DNA of 64,000 bases from Yoonia sp. (GCF_017854565.1 NZ_JAFMHJ010000001.1:179401-243400); one strand, 5' to 3'. Positions 28,445 through 39,691 are shown, counted from the first letter of the stretch. Made by a program: numbers and translations. The notes: a model not told the origin generated them from the letters alone.

Positions 28445-29557
28445 ATGAATACACCTGCCCCCTTTGAAATCTTCATGGTCGCCACCCCCGGCTTCGAATC
28501 CGCGCTTTGTGCAGAGGCGCTGGAAAACGGCTTTGACGGCGCGACCGTGACCCAAGGCGGCGTGACCTTCACCGGCACGTGGCCCGATGTCTGGCGCGCC
28601 AATCTGCAAATGCGCGGCGCCACCCGGATTCTTGCGCGCGTCGGCACCTTCATGGCCTTCCATCTGGCACAGCTCGACAAACGGTCACGCAAGTTCCCGT
28701 GGGGCGACATCCTGCGTCCCGACATCCCCATCCGGGTCGAAGTGACATGTACAAAATCCAAAATCTACCACGCAGGCGCGGCCAGCCAACGCATCGAAAC
28801 CGCCCTGCGCGAAAGCTTTGGTGCCACAATCGCCGCGGATGGCCCGATCAGCCTCAAGGTGCGCATCGACGATGATCGTGTAACGCTCAGCGTCGATACC
28901 TCGGGCGAAAGCCTGCACAAGCGCGGCCACAAAGAAGCGGTCGGCAAGGCACCGATCCGCGAAACCCTTGCCGCCCTGTGCCTGCGGCAATGCGGCTATT
29001 CCGGGATCGAACCCGTCGTTGACCCGATGTGCGGCTCTGGCACCTTCATCATCGAAGCCGCCGAAATCGCGGCGGGCCTTTTCCCCGGTCGGACCCGGCA
29101 TTTCGCCTTTGAACAGCTTGCCACCTTCGCGCCCGCCGCATGGGCCGCCATGCGCCAAAGCACGCCGCGCCCCACATCCCTGCACTTTTACGGCTCTGAC
29201 CGCGACGCGGGTGCCGTCAGGATGAGCAGGGACAACGCCGAACGCGCAGGCGTCAGCGATTTGACCACCTTCGAAAACCTCAGCGCAAGCGACCTTCAGC
29301 CACCGCCGGGGCCACCGGGCCTTGTCATCTGCAACCCGCCCTACGGCGGACGCATCGGCAACCCGAAACTGCTGTTCGGGCTTTACGCCAGCTTTGGCCA
29401 AACCTTGTCCGCGCGGTTCAAAGGCTGGCGCATCGGCATCATCACCAGCGAACCACCGCTGGCCAAGGCCATGGGCCTGCCGTTCAAACCCAAAGGCGCG
29501 CCCATCCCGCATGGCGGCCTCAAGGTCTGGCTCTTCCAGACCGACAAGCTGCGGTAG
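28445..29557 (+). CDS. THUMP-domain RNA N2-guanine methyltransferase (RlmL-like)
   Basis: 370 residues. Probable 23S rRNA guanine-N2 methyltransferase. An N-terminal THUMP-type RNA-binding region (about 1-155) precedes a Rossmann methyltransferase with DPMCGSGTFIIEAAE, the SAM loop. ICNPPYGGRIG at about residue 293 holds the NPPY motif of amino-methylating enzymes. It corresponds to the N-terminal half of E. coli RlmKL, without the RlmK part. Confidence 0.88.
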   Translation: MNTPAPFEIFMVATPGFESALCAEALENGFDGATVTQGGVTFTGTWPDVWRANLQMRGATRILARVGTFMAFHLAQLDKRSRKFPWGDILRPDIPIRVEVTCTKSKIYHAGAASQRIETALRESFGATIAADGPISLKVRIDDDRVTLSVDTSGESLHKRGHKEAVGKAPIRETLAALCLRQCGYSGIEPVVDPMCGSGTFIIEAAEIAAGLFPGRTRHFAFEQLATFAPAAWAAMRQSTPRPTSLHFYGSDRDAGAVRMSRDNAERAGVSDLTTFENLSASDLQPPPGPPGLVICNPPYGGRIGNPKLLFGLYASFGQTLSARFKGWRIGIITSEPPLAKAMGLPFKPKGAPIPHGGLKVWLFQTDKLR

Positions 29558-29575
29558 GGCGGGGTTCTCCCCGCC
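29558..29575. terminator. Inverted repeat after the RlmL-like gene
   Basis: A 7-bp perfect stem GGCGGGG/CCCCGCC with a 4-nt loop begins at the stop codon. No T-run follows, so it may be a weak or Rho-assisted terminator. The following 196 nt to dxs show no gene. Confidence 0.4.
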
Positions 29576-29771
29576 GCTCCGAACCTTGACAATCCTTAAC
29601 ACACGGCCCCGCACGCGGCATTAACGGCGCAAATACATGCCCTGCGTACGTACGCGATCCAGACGGTTTCCGCACCCGGTCTGTACGGCGCAAAGACCTG
29701 CAAACACAGGCGTTAACCTATGATTCGCCGCGACCGCCGACCGATAACCGGATCAGGCGACACAACGCGCG

Positions 29772-31694
29772 CTACACCCGGCTGCGCGTCTTGTGCAAAT
29801 CAATGCCCGCCGCCTGCATCGCCATCGCCGCGATATCCACCGCCGTCAGCCCGGCCTCTGCATACATCGCATCAGGCGCGGCCTGCTGAATATAGCGGTC
29901 CGGCAGTGTCATCGTGCGGATCTGACAGCGCCCATCCAGCAATCCGTCATTGGCCAAATCATGCAGGACCATGGCGCCGAAACCGCCCTGCGCGCCCTGT
30001 TCCACCGTCACCAGCGCCTTGTGATGGCGGATCAATTGCCGGATCAGCGCGCGGTCCAGCGGCTTGGCAAATCGCGCATCAGCGATCGTCACGGACACAC
30101 CCTGAGCCTGCAGCGCCGCCGCCGCCTTGCGACATTCACCCAGATGTGCCCCGAAAGAAAGCAAAGCAATATCAGTGCCTTCCTGTACAATCCGGCCCTT
30201 GCCGATCGCGATAACATCGCCGCGCTCGGGCAGCGCCAGCCCCACGCCTTCGCCGCGCGGATAGCGAAACGCAATCGGCCCCGCGTCGTAGGCGGCGGCG
30301 GTGCGGACCATATGCATCAGCTCCAACTCGTCGCCCGCAGCCATCACCACCATATTGGGCAGCGCGGTCATATAGCCGATGTCAAACGCCCCCGCATGGG
30401 TTGGGCCATCGGCCCCGACCAGCCCCGCCCGATCAATCGCGAAACGCACCGGCAAATTCTGCAAGGCCACGTCATGCACCACCTGATCGTAGCCACGCTG
30501 CAGGAATGTCGAATAGATCGCGCAAAACGGCTTCAGCCCGCTCGCGGCCATCGCGGCGGCAAAGGTCACACCATGCTGTTCGGCGATACCGACATCGAAC
30601 ACCCGGCTTGCAAACCGCTGCCCCATAATATCCAAACCCGTCCCCGAAGGCATCGCAGCCGTCACCCCAACGATGCTTGGATCGTGCTGCGCTTCCACGC
30701 TCAGGGCCGTGCCGAACACCTTGGTATAGCTTGGCGCATTGGGGCGGGATTTCGACTGTTCCCCGCTGGCCACGTTGAACTTTGACACCCCATGACCGCG
30801 ATCCGCGCTTTTCTCGGCAGGGGCGTAACCCTTTCCTTTTGTTGTACAAACATGGATCAGGACCGGACCCGTGGCGCGGGTGCGCGCCGCCCGCAGGACG
30901 GGCAAAAGCTGCGACATGTCATGCCCGTCAATCGGGCCGACGTAACTGAAACCCAGCGCCTCGAACAACGTCCCGGACCCGGCTGATGGCATGCCCATCA
31001 CCAGCTGACGCGCCCGGCGGGCATGGTCGCGCAATGGCCCCGGCAAGGCCGCCTCGAACCCTTCGGCCATCTTGTGCAATTCACCCACAGGCGACGCATA
31101 AAGACCCGACAGGTATTTCGACATCGCACCCACCGGCGGGGCGATCGACATCTCGTTATCGTTGAGAATAACAAACAACCGGCGCCCCTCGGCACCGGCA
31201 TTGTTCATCGCCTCATAGGCCATCCCGGCGCTGATCGACCCATCACCGATCACGGCAATCGCATCGCCCGTCGGCATGCCCATGTCGCGCCCGACGGTGA
31301 ACCCCAAAGCTGCGGAAATCGAGGTGCTGGAATGCGCCGCGCCGAACGGATCATAGTCGCTTTCAGTCCGTTTGGTAAAGCCCGACAGCCCGCCCTCCTG
31401 ACGCAACGTCCGTATCCGGTCACGGCGCCCGGTCAGCACCTTATGCGGGTAACATTGGTGCCCCACGTCAAAGATCAGCTTGTCCCGCGGGGTGTCGAAA
31501 ACCGCATGAATCGCCACAGTCAACTCGACGACGCCAAGCGATGACCCCAAATGCCCGCCAGTTTCAGATACCGCCGAAATCACCTCGGCGCGGACATCAT
31601 CGGCCAGATTTGCCAATGCCGTGTCATTCATCCGCCGCATGTCTGCCGGACCTGTGATGCTATCCAAAAACGGGGTTGCGGGGCGATTGATCAT
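29772..31694 (-). CDS. dxs: 1-deoxy-D-xylulose-5-phosphate synthase
   Basis: 640 residues. Thiamine-diphosphate enzyme joining pyruvate and glyceraldehyde 3-phosphate, the first step of the MEP isoprenoid pathway. [17 protein letters not shown] (about 148-165) is the ThDP/Mg motif, and the transketolase central and C-terminal domains are complete. The start at MINRP follows AAAGGTG; the frame upstream crosses the terminator hairpin. It is the last gene after pufX, as in Rhodobacter, but separated from it by a strong terminator-like hairpin. Confidence 0.96.
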   Translation of the reverse strand: MINRPATPFLDSITGPADMRRMNDTALANLADDVRAEVISAVSETGGHLGSSLGVVELTVAIHAVFDTPRDKLIFDVGHQCYPHKVLTGRRDRIRTLRQEGGLSGFTKRTESDYDPFGAAHSSTSISAALGFTVGRDMGMPTGDAIAVIGDGSISAGMAYEAMNNAGAEGRRLFVILNDNEMSIAPPVGAMSKYLSGLYASPVGELHKMAEGFEAALPGPLRDHARRARQLVMGMPSAGSGTLFEALGFSYVGPIDGHDMSQLLPVLRAARTRATGPVLIHVCTTKGKGYAPAEKSADRGHGVSKFNVASGEQSKSRPNAPSYTKVFGTALSVEAQHDPSIVGVTAAMPSGTGLDIMGQRFASRVFDVGIAEQHGVTFAAAMAASGLKPFCAIYSTFLQRGYDQVVHDVALQNLPVRFAIDRAGLVGADGPTHAGAFDIGYMTALPNMVVMAAGDELELMHMVRTAAAYDAGPIAFRYPRGEGVGLALPERGDVIAIGKGRIVQEGTDIALLSFGAHLGECRKAAAALQAQGVSVTIADARFAKPLDRALIRQLIRHHKALVTVEQGAQGGFGAMVLHDLANDGLLDGRCQIRTMTLPDRYIQQAAPDAMYAEAGLTAVDIAAMAMQAAGIDLHKTRSRV

Positions 31695-31710
31695 GACAGC
31701 ACCTTTGAAA

Positions 31711-31751
31711 TAAAAAAGCGTCGCAAGGGGGGGGAACCCCACTTGCGACGC
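31711..31751 (-). terminator. Terminator-like hairpin between pufX and dxs
   Basis: On the minus strand a perfect 10-bp stem GCGTCGCAAG/CTTGCGACGC is followed by six T. It should end or attenuate most puf transcripts before dxs, and would stabilise the puf 3' end. The dxs ATG begins only 17 nt further on. Confidence 0.88.
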
Positions 31752-31873
31752 CAGTCTCCTGTAGCCAACAGGAAGGGAACTGAGGCCCGAGCCTCATGAC
31801 GGATCAACCAGACAGGATGACCCGACAGCGAAGAACCGGACAGCAGCGTCGCGCGCCGTCTGGCCCAATCTCC

Positions 31874-32110
31874 TCAGATATACGTGGTCTGCACCGCTTC
31901 GATCGTCAGCGACGACAGTGGGGTCGGGTCCGCCGTATCCCGGCTTTCCGCAGGCAACGCCCGCCCGATCCCCGCAATCACCGCAATCACAAACCACACG
32001 GCCAGCACGAACACCGCCGCCATACCCGCGCCTTTCAGCATCAAAAGCGTGACATCGGCAGCCAGCCTGCTTTTCTCGCTCATCTCGAGGAGGTTTTCGT
32101 TTTTCATCAT
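31874..32110 (-). CDS. pufX: PufX-like LH1-RC core complex protein
   Basis: 78 residues (77 if the second ATG, better spaced from AAGGAG, is used). A single membrane helix at about 31-48 is framed by KGAG (26-29) and GR-LP (49-53). This is the same pattern as Rhodobacter PufX, where MMKGAGW and GRMLP frame the helix. Position directly after pufM supports the call. In Rhodobacter, PufX opens the LH1 ring for quinone exchange. The N- and C-terminal tails are unlike the Rhodobacter proteins. No pufC follows. Confidence 0.85.
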   Translation of the reverse strand: MMKNENLLEMSEKSRLAADVTLLMLKGAGMAAVFVLAVWFVIAVIAGIGRALPAESRDTADPTPLSSLTIEAVQTTYI

Positions 32111-32118
32111 CTCTCTCC

Positions 32119-33045
32119 TTAGTTCATTGGCGCATAGCCGTGGACCTGCGCCCAGACGAACCAGTTATCCACGACAGTACCCGACAACAGGATGCCGATA
32201 CCGCCGCACAGTGGGGTCAGAACCGCAAACCACCATGCCCAACGGTGGATACCTTCCATCGTGGCGTTAAAGCCCATGGTCCAGCGCCAGAACAGCGCCG
32301 CGCGTTCCGCCGCCGTACCACGGTCGACGATCTGCTCGATCTCACGCTCGCCGCCAAAACGGCTGACCGCCAGAATGGTCGCACCATGCATCGCAAACAG
32401 CAGGGCAGACCCATAAAGAAAGGCAATCGAAAGAGCGTGGAACGGGTTGTAGAACAGGTTGCCATGGGTGATCGAAAACAGGTTGGTCCAGTCCAGATGC
32501 GGGAAGATGCCATAAGGCACGGCCTCTGACCATGATCCCATCAGCACAGGCCGGATCAGGCCCAGAACAAAGATCAACCACAGCAATGCGGCAAACGCCC
32601 AGGCCACATGCATCCCCATGCCCAGCGCCTTGGCCCGTGTATAGGTCCGCACCCACCACGCGCAGCAACCGATCAGGAAAAAGGAGCTGGCGATCAGCCA
32701 CCATCCACCCTCGGCCAGTGGCGCAAAGCCAAGCCCGTATTCAGGGCCCGGAGGCTCCAGCGCCAGCCAGAACAAATCGCGCAGGAACACGCCCGGACTG
32801 TAATCAACCTGCGCCCAAAAGTTCATGCCAATGATAAAGAACCACGCAGCAAAGCACACAACCGCGACCATCCCATACGACCCAAGATGGACAGGCCCGA
32901 CCTGCGCATTGCCAAACGTGCCCAGCAGGCTGGAAAAGCGTGCGCCGGTGGTCCGTTCGCGCATGGTATCGGCGTCGGCGGCAATGCCCATTTCGGCCGG
33001 GCCCTGCACTTGGACCTGCGTAAAGATATTCTGATATTCAGCCAT
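32119..33045 (-). CDS. pufM: Photosynthetic reaction centre M subunit
   Basis: 308 residues with five membrane helices. His183 and His203 correspond to the accessory and special-pair bacteriochlorophyll ligands. His220, Glu235 and His267 correspond to the non-heme iron ligands, each one higher than the Rhodobacter mature numbering because Met is counted. Trp253 is the likely QA-stacking residue. The ATG at 33045 was preferred because GGAGGG lies 7 nt upstream; ATG 33051 is only 1 nt from it. It starts 12 nt after pufL. Confidence 0.97.
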   Translation of the reverse strand: MAEYQNIFTQVQVQGPAEMGIAADADTMRERTTGARFSSLLGTFGNAQVGPVHLGSYGMVAVVCFAAWFFIIGMNFWAQVDYSPGVFLRDLFWLALEPPGPEYGLGFAPLAEGGWWLIASSFFLIGCCAWWVRTYTRAKALGMGMHVAWAFAALLWLIFVLGLIRPVLMGSWSEAVPYGIFPHLDWTNLFSITHGNLFYNPFHALSIAFLYGSALLFAMHGATILAVSRFGGEREIEQIVDRGTAAERAALFWRWTMGFNATMEGIHRWAWWFAVLTPLCGGIGILLSGTVVDNWFVWAQVHGYAPMN

Positions 33046-33057
33046 TTTCATACCCTC

Positions 33058-33888
33058 CTACAGGTCTACCCACCAAGGCAGTTCATAATACCAATCCCAC
33101 CATACGATCCATTCGTCGAACCAGATGGTGCCGGAAATCACGATGCAAACCGCACTCCAGAAACCGGCCATCAGCGCCAGAAACAGACCCAGACGGTGAA
33201 TACCCAACGGCCCGATCGAATAGCCGATCAAATCACGAAAATATGTGTCTTCGTGATCAGGACTGCGGATTTCCTGGCCTTTGCCGGGGTTGACTGCAGA
33301 CAAGACCAACGACCCGTGCAGGGCCAACGCCACCGCCGTGATCCAAAAGAAACTGATCGCGATCATATGGGCCGGATTGTAGTGAAAGTTGCCGTAGGCG
33401 TAGCCCACGTTATTCACCCAATCGAGGTGGCTGAAGATACCATAGGGAAAACCATGTCCCCACGCGCCCAGCAAAAGCGGACGGATCACCACCAGCGTCA
33501 CATAGGCCAGGATCGCCACGCTGAACGCAAAGGGCACATGATACCCGATGCCCAGTTTGCGGCAAATCTCGACCTCGCGCAGGGCCCAGCTGACAAAGGC
33601 GCCGATGGCGCAGATCGTGATGATTTGCCACAAGCCCCCCTCAAGCAAAGGTGCAGCCCCAAGACCGACGTCAAGCGACGGTGGGTCGATGGATATCAGC
33701 CACGGGTTCCATGTCGGGCCTTGACTGGCCCCGTAAAAAATCAAAAGCGTGCCAAGTGCGGCGAAAAAGAACGTCGTGACCCCGAAGAAGCCCACGTAGA
33801 AAGGCCCCACCCAGAAGTCGAACAGATCACCGCCGACCAGCGTCCCGCCACGGACGCGGTATTTTCGCTCAAAGCTGAGTTGCGCCAT
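33058..33888 (-). CDS. pufL: Photosynthetic reaction centre L subunit
   Basis: 276 residues with five membrane helices. His154 and His174 match the bacteriochlorophyll ligands, His191 and His231 the iron ligands, and Glu213 the QB proton-path Glu; all are offset by one (Met) from Rhodobacter numbering. The N-terminus [14 protein letters not shown] is classic. The gene lies 128 nt after pufA, with the stabilising hairpin between. Confidence 0.98.
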   Translation of the reverse strand: MAQLSFERKYRVRGGTLVGGDLFDFWVGPFYVGFFGVTTFFFAALGTLLIFYGASQGPTWNPWLISIDPPSLDVGLGAAPLLEGGLWQIITICAIGAFVSWALREVEICRKLGIGYHVPFAFSVAILAYVTLVVIRPLLLGAWGHGFPYGIFSHLDWVNNVGYAYGNFHYNPAHMIAISFFWITAVALALHGSLVLSAVNPGKGQEIRSPDHEDTYFRDLIGYSIGPLGIHRLGLFLALMAGFWSAVCIVISGTIWFDEWIVWWDWYYELPWWVDL

Positions 33889-33960
33889 CTTCCTACTCCA
33901 TTCATGGACAGGCCCGGTCGCCCCGCCGGGCGCGCCCTGTCGTCGTCAAAATAAGTGTTT

Positions 33961-33991
33961 GCTGCGGGCGGAACGGACCCCCGCCCGCAGC
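33961..33991 (-). ncRNA. pufA-pufL intercistronic hairpin
   Basis: A perfect 11-bp GC-rich stem (GCTGCGGGCGG/CCGCCCGCAGC) with a 9-nt loop, 26 nt after the pufA stop. In Rhodobacter the equivalent stem-loop protects the pufBA message from 3' decay and sets the LH1 to RC ratio. On the plus strand it is followed by T6, so it would also stop antisense transcripts. Confidence 0.85.
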
Positions 33992-34016
33992 TTTTTTCGT
34001 TGTCCCAAAGGACCGA

Positions 34017-34175
34017 TTACATGCCGTCGCCGAATGCGAGCGTGAACCAGTTTGTCTCTGGGTTGCTCAGCAGGACGAGGTGAATCATCGCAGCAAGCAA
34101 GAACAGGAAAACGCCCTGTGCCACGAAAACGCGGCGTGGGTCGAAAACCAGCCAGATCTTGTAGAACTGTGCCAT
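34017..34175 (-). CDS. pufA: Light-harvesting LH1 alpha chain
   Basis: 52 residues, too short for a routine ORF cutoff. It begins [19 protein letters not shown], with one membrane helix and His32 as the bacteriochlorophyll ligand in AAMIHLVLL. The motif [11 protein letters not shown] is diagnostic of LH1 alpha. A GGAA-type ribosome site precedes it, 14 nt after pufB. It forms the LH1 ring around the RC together with PufB. Confidence 0.98.
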   Translation of the reverse strand: MAQFYKIWLVFDPRRVFVAQGVFLFLLAAMIHLVLLSNPETNWFTLAFGDGM

Positions 34176-34189
34176 GTGCTATTCCTTTC

Positions 34190-34345
34190 CTACCAGCTGA
34201 ACCAAGGAAGCTTGATGTACGTCAGTATGTGAGCGACCACGGCAACCGCCGTGAAGATCGTGAACCCGCTCATATATACTGTGTGCAGTTCTTGGGCCTG
34301 CTCGTCAGTGAGACCTGTGAAGGACAGGTCAGATTTGTCAGCCAT
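34190..34345 (-). CDS. pufB: Light-harvesting LH1 beta chain
   Basis: 51 residues. It begins [20 protein letters not shown] and has one membrane helix. His39 in [13 protein letters not shown] is the bacteriochlorophyll ligand, and His21 is the second conserved His. The start at 34345 matches all LH1 beta chains; the 12 codons upstream are non-coding. It is first in the pufBALMX segment. Confidence 0.98.
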   Translation of the reverse strand: MADKSDLSFTGLTDEQAQELHTVYMSGFTIFTAVAVVAHILTYIKLPWFSW

Positions 34346-34424
34346 GCTTTGTCTCCAAAATAAAGTACTGACGCCGCGCACCCCCCGCGGCCGGGTTACG
34401 ACAGAAGCTCATCCTCTGCCCTCT

Positions 34425-34450
34425 TTCGCCACTCCGGGGGGAATGGCGAA
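34425..34450 (-). ncRNA. Hairpin in the pufQ-pufB gap
   Basis: A 7-bp stem TTCGCCA/TGGCGAA with a 12-nt loop lies in the 143-nt gap between pufQ and pufB. A second 5-bp GCCCC/GGGGC stem sits nearer pufQ. It may serve mRNA processing between pufQ and pufBA, as known in Rhodobacter. Confidence 0.45.
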
Positions 34451-34488
34451 CCTCGTATGCCCCGTGGGGCAAATGTCGTGCCTGCGTG

Positions 34489-34713
34489 TCATGCGCTGAA
34501 GATATGCGGCGTAATGATCCGGGCCTGCGTCCAGGCCTTGGCGATCGGGCCCTTTTCAGGCAGCTCCATCCGGCGGGCCGCGGTCAACGTCCACGTCAGG
34601 AACGCCAGCGGCAGGGTCGCCAGAAAGATCAGCCCGAAATAGGCGTAGTATTCGCGCTTCGGGGGCGCCTGTCTGACCCGCAGCATAGGTGTATCAGTTG
34701 TAAAATCAGTCAT
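34489..34713 (-). CDS. pufQ: PufQ, bacteriochlorophyll synthesis/assembly factor
   Basis: 74 residues, one membrane helix (about 26-46, [20 protein letters not shown]). Small protein at the head of the puf operon; in Rhodobacter PufQ stimulates bacteriochlorophyll formation. Identity rests on position between bchZ and pufB, size, and the pattern [17 protein letters not shown] followed by a charged tail. The start overlaps the bchZ stop as ATGA, and GGAGG lies just before it. Confidence 0.9.
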   Translation of the reverse strand: MTDFTTDTPMLRVRQAPPKREYYAYFGLIFLATLPLAFLTWTLTAARRMELPEKGPIAKAWTQARIITPHIFSA

Positions 34714-36170
34714 TTGCGTCCTCCCAAGGATGGTTGCAGTGTCTCAACGGTCTCCAGCACGACTCTGTCGTTACCGGCGTCGAGTGCTGCGCGTTCTGCG
34801 GCGTCGCGCAGTGTTTTCGCAGCGGAAATACGTGTCAGGATCGGATGCGTCGCCACAATCTCATCCAGGCGGGCCTGCGCATCGACATCCCACGGGAAAT
34901 CGCGGCGCAGCGGCGTCAGCGTGGCATCGGTCGCATCCATATCTGTGCCCAGCGGCAGGATATGAAACAGTGCATCAAACAGGCCGTTGCAGACCTCTTG
35001 CAGCACATAGGTCGCCCCCGCATAACCCATGAACGGCGTGCCGGTCGCACGCCGGATCGCGGCGCCCGGAAAGCTGGCGGGAATAAACACGGGGCTTGGC
35101 CCATGCCCGGCTTTCATCTCGGCCAGATACATCTTTTCATTGATCGACCCCATGACGATCAACGGGCGTTTGCTGTGCAGCATCTGCCGCACTTCTTCAT
35201 TGTTGGTTTTCTTGCCGCGACACCGCGCGACGGCAAAGGCACAGGGAAAACCCAGATCGCCCTCAAGATAATGGCGAATACCACGGGCATAGGTTTCACT
35301 GGCGACAATGGCGAATTCCGCCGTCGCAAAGAAATCCTGCGTCACCGACCGCCACAAATCCCAGACCGGCTTGATCGTCGAATGTTTTTCACGCTCGATA
35401 AACGGCTCGGGGTCCAGCCCCAGCACATCGCCCAGCCTGCGCAGGAATTTCGTCGTTGAATCAATCCCGAACGGCGCTTGCAGATAGGGCTTGCCCAGCA
35501 CTTCGCACAGGCCCCGGCCAAATTCGCGGTACATGCAGATATTCACGTCCGCATTCACCAGATTGCGCATTTCAGCCACATGGGCACCCAGTGGCATCAC
35601 CATATTGACCTCGGCACCGATACCTTCGACCAGACGCCGGATTTCGGCCAGATCAGATGGCATGTTGAACGCGCCATACATCGGCCCAAGGATATTGACG
35701 CGGGGCGCAGCACCCTCGATCCGCTTTTTCTCGGGCGGCATCCGGCCCTTGGTCATGCCAAATTCGGTGAAAATCCAGGTCATCGCCCGGTCCGCACATT
35801 CCCACTGATCCTCATCAATGGTGCGCGGCAAAAAGCGTTGGATGTTGGTGCCCTGCGGCGTCACACCGCCGCCGATCATCTCGGCGATGGACCCGGTGAC
35901 GACAACGGCGGGCAGTGCAGGGTCCAGCACCTGCCAGGCACGTTTCATCGCCTCTTCCGTTCCCTCGCCCATCTCGGTTTCACCCAGACCGGTCACGACA
36001 ATCGGCAGCTCATGCGGCGGCAGGCCATCGGTATAATGCAACACCGACGTCACAGGCAGATTTTCACAACCCACAGGTCCATCAATGACCACCTGCAAGC
36101 CTTTGACCGCGCAGAACGCGTAAACAGCACCCCAATAACCGCCCGCACGATCATGATCCGTGACCAGCAT
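34710..36170 (-). CDS. bchZ: Chlorophyllide a reductase subunit Z
   Basis: 486 residues. Nitrogenase-like catalytic component which, with BchY, reduces the C7-C8 bond of ring B in chlorophyllide a. The N-terminal [18 protein letters not shown] and [12 protein letters not shown] (with a cluster-ligand Cys) are typical. The length is normal. The start overlaps the bchY stop (TGATG), and the stop overlaps the pufQ start. Confidence 0.97.
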   Translation of the reverse strand: MLVTDHDRAGGYWGAVYAFCAVKGLQVVIDGPVGCENLPVTSVLHYTDGLPPHELPIVVTGLGETEMGEGTEEAMKRAWQVLDPALPAVVVTGSIAEMIGGGVTPQGTNIQRFLPRTIDEDQWECADRAMTWIFTEFGMTKGRMPPEKKRIEGAAPRVNILGPMYGAFNMPSDLAEIRRLVEGIGAEVNMVMPLGAHVAEMRNLVNADVNICMYREFGRGLCEVLGKPYLQAPFGIDSTTKFLRRLGDVLGLDPEPFIEREKHSTIKPVWDLWRSVTQDFFATAEFAIVASETYARGIRHYLEGDLGFPCAFAVARCRGKKTNNEEVRQMLHSKRPLIVMGSINEKMYLAEMKAGHGPSPVFIPASFPGAAIRRATGTPFMGYAGATYVLQEVCNGLFDALFHILPLGTDMDATDATLTPLRRDFPWDVDAQARLDEIVATHPILTRISAAKTLRDAAERAALDAGNDRVVLETVETLQPSLGGRK

Positions 36171-37762
36171 CAGATCATCTCCTGCGCTTTGGCGGCACGC
36201 GCCAATTTATCCAGCTTCTTTTGATGCTGCGCGCGGAAGTCAGGCCGCAGGTTCGGGGACCCTTCCCAGACGCCGGCGGTATCCGCTGTGCCGACACCTT
36301 CAAAAAAGGCGCGCATTGTGTCCATCTTCTGTTTGCCGGCAATCGCGGCATTGACGACCTGCGCCAACGATCCCGCACCAGCGGGCCCCATCAAAGGCCG
36401 CGCAGAGATCAAGTTTGTGAAATACAGCGACGGGATCGCGCGCTCTTTCGCATGCTGCACCACGGGCGTTGTGCCAATCGCCAAATCAGGCTTGATTGCA
36501 TCGACCGCAGCCAGATCATCCTCAAGTGACGCGCGGTATTTCACCTTCACACCCTTGGCTTGCAGCCATTCCGCATCCGCGCGGGACCATTCCGTCTTGG
36601 GGCACGCGGTGCCGACATATGGCACATCCGCGCCGCTTTCGATCAGCAGACGCGCGACCAGCAATTCAGATCCTTCATACCCCGACAGCGTGACGGTGCC
36701 GTTGATCGGCGACCCGGCCAATGCCGCTTTGATCGCAGGCAAGAACGCATTTTGCGCGGCTGCGATCTGATCGGGACTGACGTTATAGGCGTCGCCAATC
36801 GCGGCAAGCCAATCCGCCGTGCCATCATGACCAACCGGGGCAGAGCCGACAACCTTGCGGCCTGCTGCCTTGAATTCACGGATGCTGGCCGTATAGAACG
36901 GATGGATCGCCGCAGCGACACCACAATCAAGCGCGGCATAAAGCTCGCGCCATTCACGGGTCGGAACCACCGGGCCAGCGGCCAGACCCATTGGGGCCAA
37001 CATCGCGCCAATCATCATTGGATCAGCCGGGAACATCTCGCCCAACAGGGCCAAGGCCGGGCGATCCGACTTGCCGCCAACAGGCCGCGCAACCGGGCCC
37101 GCCTTGATCTCTTCGCGGGCATAATTCAGCATGGCACCCGCCAGCACGTCCTTTGCCTCCGCGTGGGTTGGAATACCAAATCCGGGCACGTCGATGCCGA
37201 CAATGCGCACCCCGTTGATTTCACGCGGTAGCAACCGCAGCGGCACACCAGACGCGGTTGGCACACACAGGTTCGTCACCACAATCGCGTCATAGCGATC
37301 AGGGTCGGCCATATCATCCACGCTTTCGCGGATATCCTCGAACAGCTTGCCGGTCACCAACGTCTCGGAATTGAACGGGACATAGCCAACAGACCGGCGG
37401 GCACCATAGAAATGCGACACAAATGTCAGGCCATAGACGCAACAGGCCGAACCCGACAGCACCGTGGCGACGCGCTTCATCCGCAAGCCGACGCGCAGCG
37501 ACCCAAAGGCGGGGCACATGCTTTGGGGCTGATCATGGGGACCTCGTGGATAATCCTTGGCGTATTGATCAAGGATATCAGACTTGCCAGCCGCACGGGC
37601 CGCCGCTTCCATCGTGGCAGCCCCAGCGGTACACCCACCGGCCAACGCGATCTGGGCATCCCCACCGGGCGGCTGATCACGCGTCACACCCGCGATGATC
37701 TGCACATCGCCAGCCGCATCATAGCTGACTTCGTATCCCTGCGTGCCAGCATCATGCGTCAT
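36170..37762 (-). CDS. bchY: Chlorophyllide a reductase subunit Y
   Basis: 530 residues. Partner of BchZ in the nitrogenase-like complex; its Cys residues in [19 protein letters not shown] and NLCVPTASG are candidate [4Fe-4S] ligands. The start at 37762 (MTHDAGT) gives a normal product and overlaps bchX by 11 nt. The open frame continues 73 codons upstream but lies inside bchX in another frame. Confidence 0.96.
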   Translation of the reverse strand: MTHDAGTQGYEVSYDAAGDVQIIAGVTRDQPPGGDAQIALAGGCTAGAATMEAAARAAGKSDILDQYAKDYPRGPHDQPQSMCPAFGSLRVGLRMKRVATVLSGSACCVYGLTFVSHFYGARRSVGYVPFNSETLVTGKLFEDIRESVDDMADPDRYDAIVVTNLCVPTASGVPLRLLPREINGVRIVGIDVPGFGIPTHAEAKDVLAGAMLNYAREEIKAGPVARPVGGKSDRPALALLGEMFPADPMMIGAMLAPMGLAAGPVVPTREWRELYAALDCGVAAAIHPFYTASIREFKAAGRKVVGSAPVGHDGTADWLAAIGDAYNVSPDQIAAAQNAFLPAIKAALAGSPINGTVTLSGYEGSELLVARLLIESGADVPYVGTACPKTEWSRADAEWLQAKGVKVKYRASLEDDLAAVDAIKPDLAIGTTPVVQHAKERAIPSLYFTNLISARPLMGPAGAGSLAQVVNAAIAGKQKMDTMRAFFEGVGTADTAGVWEGSPNLRPDFRAQHQKKLDKLARAAKAQEMI

Positions 37763-38756
37763 CGTAAATGACCTCGAGGCTTTCTTTGGGCATCGCGTTC
37801 TTGCCGCGCATATCGGTGTCGGTGGCAGGCACCAACTGGTAATCGCCGCCGGTATCCTTGGCATCGAAAAGACCCAGCAAACCATCTTGATCCAGGGGCG
37901 TGGGCCGGACGGGCGGGGCGATGCCAACGGCATCGGCCAGACCCTCAAACATCGTGCCCCATTGGCTTTCATGCGTGCCAACGATCTGATAATTCGCTGA
38001 TTTCTTTCTCAGGTCGTCGTTTTGCGGGATGGCGGCAAGCACGGGAATACGGACCGCGTCGGCGAACGCCTGTGCCTCTCCGGTTCCGTCATCCTTGTTA
38101 ATGACAAGTCCCGCAACCCCGACATTCCCGCCAAGCTTGCGGAAGTATTCGACCGCAGAACAGACATTATTCGCCACATAAAGTGATTGCAGATCGTTTG
38201 ACGCGACCAGAATGACTTTTTGCGCCATGTCGCGAGCGATCGGCAGGCCGAAACCACCGCAAACCACGTCGCCCAGAAAATCCAGCAGGACGTAATCAAA
38301 GTCCCAGTCGTGAAAGCCCAGTTTTTCAAGAAGCTCGAACCCGTGGATGATACCCCGCCCACCACAGCCGCGACCCACTTCGGGACCACCCAGTTCCATC
38401 GCAAACACACCGCCGCGCTTGAAACAGACATCGCCGATGGCAACCTCCTCACCCGCCAGCTTTTTTTTCGCACTGGTTTCGATGATCGTCGGGCACGCCT
38501 TGCCGCCGAACAGCAGGCTGGTCGTGTCCGACTTGGGATCACAGCCGATCAGCAGCACGCGTTTTCCCATTTCGGCCATCATGTGCGACAGATTGGCCAG
38601 CGTGAATGACTTGCCGATGCCGCCCTTGCCATAGATCGCGATAATCTGGGTTTTCGACGTCGGCGGGCCGCTGGGCACCGCAAGCGTCGGCTCTTCATGC
38701 GCCTCGTCCCGCAAACGTTGATCAAAATCCTTCAGGTTCGGAATTTCGTCCTTCAT
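37752..38756 (-). CDS. bchX: Chlorophyllide a reductase iron protein subunit X
   Basis: 334 residues. Homodimeric ATP-dependent Fe protein (NifH-like) that delivers electrons to BchYZ. The P-loop GKGGIGKS is at 43-50. Cys in KACPTIIE and in GRGCGGRGI fit the bridging [4Fe-4S] ligands. The N-terminal extension of about 40 residues is typical for BchX relative to NifH. It overlaps bchC by 4 nt. Confidence 0.97.
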   Translation of the reverse strand: MKDEIPNLKDFDQRLRDEAHEEPTLAVPSGPPTSKTQIIAIYGKGGIGKSFTLANLSHMMAEMGKRVLLIGCDPKSDTTSLLFGGKACPTIIETSAKKKLAGEEVAIGDVCFKRGGVFAMELGGPEVGRGCGGRGIIHGFELLEKLGFHDWDFDYVLLDFLGDVVCGGFGLPIARDMAQKVILVASNDLQSLYVANNVCSAVEYFRKLGGNVGVAGLVINKDDGTGEAQAFADAVRIPVLAAIPQNDDLRKKSANYQIVGTHESQWGTMFEGLADAVGIAPPVRPTPLDQDGLLGLFDAKDTGGDYQLVPATDTDMRGKNAMPKESLEVIYDDA

Positions 38757-39691
38757 GCGGTTCCCCAGTTCAAAATCATTTTCAGGCAGGCCGGATCGGT
38801 AAAGGCGGTGGCATAAGCCGCAGCCGCCGCCGTCGCGGGCTGTTCATGCGTGATCAAATCCCCCAGCAAGAGGGTCCCATCCTCGACCAGCGCTTTGGTC
38901 GCAACCATGTCATCGGCGGTCCATTCCGCGCTGATGCGAAACCGCGCCTCTTTCATGAATGCAGGCGGATATGCGAATTGCAGCGGTGCCGTATAGAACC
39001 CGGCAAGCACAATCTCCCCGCCCTTGGCCAACCGACCAATCCATGCATTCAGCAGGTCACCACGGCCCGACGCATCATAAATCGACATGTAATCGCGGCG
39101 CGTATCGGCGTCAGGTGTCTTGACCTCATAGCCGCTGGCGCCGCCCATCCGGATCGGATCGACCTCCCACACCGTGGGGGCAGGGGCACCGGCGGCGATG
39201 GTCAAACGCGCCAACAAACGGCCCAGAACACCGTGACCGATGATCAGATCAGGCACCGCCTTGTGCGGACCCGCCATCGCATGACGCGCGGTCGCCGCCA
39301 GCGCCAGCAACGCACCGCCGGCACCCAGACCACGATCAATGCGCGTCACCCGCGACGCTTTGGTGACCACGGTCGCGGACGCGGCACCAAACAGGCCGTA
39401 TGCGCCGTCATAGCAATTTGCGCCCGGCACAAAGACATGCTCGCCAATGCGAAACCCGCTGGCCGCACCAGCCTCGACCACCTCGCCGGCGGCCTCGTAG
39501 CCGGGAATCAACGGATAGCCCATGCCCGGAAAGGGTGGCATTTCGCCGGTCCAGAACAACTTTTCCGTACCCGTGGAAATTCCAGAATGCTTGATCGCGA
39601 CCACCACATCGTCAGCGGTCGGCGGGATTATCCCGACGATATCAAGCGCCAGTTGCCCGGGCGCACTCAGAATAACGGCCTTGGTTTCCAA
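38753..39691 (-). CDS. bchC: Bacteriochlorophyllide a dehydrogenase BchC
   Basis: 312 residues. Oxidises the 3-hydroxyethyl group of bacteriochlorophyllide a to acetyl. Alcohol-dehydrogenase-like, with [13 protein letters not shown] and [12 protein letters not shown] for the nucleotide fold. The start was set at TTG 39691 ([13 protein letters not shown]), 6-8 nt after GGGAGAG, because known BchC proteins begin METKAVIL. The ATG 48 nt upstream would add 16 atypical residues. Three PpsR-type boxes lie upstream. Confidence 0.92.
   Translation of the reverse strand: METKAVILSAPGQLALDIVGIIPPTADDVVVAIKHSGISTGTEKLFWTGEMPPFPGMGYPLIPGYEAAGEVVEAGAASGFRIGEHVFVPGANCYDGAYGLFGAASATVVTKASRVTRIDRGLGAGGALLALAATARHAMAGPHKAVPDLIIGHGVLGRLLARLTIAAGAPAPTVWEVDPIRMGGASGYEVKTPDADTRRDYMSIYDASGRGDLLNAWIGRLAKGGEIVLAGFYTAPLQFAYPPAFMKEARFRISAEWTADDMVATKALVEDGTLLLGDLITHEQPATAAAAAYATAFTDPACLKMILNWGTA

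Noticed and set aside
32608..33954. Plus-strand open frame of 448 codons across pufM-pufL
   Set aside because: It is antisense to reaction-centre genes with all cofactor ligands conserved, so it is an artefact of codon bias.
33961..33998. Plus-strand Rho-independent terminator (GC stem followed by T6)
   Set aside because: No plus-strand gene ends here. The stem matches the known puf intercistronic element on the minus strand, so it was annotated there.
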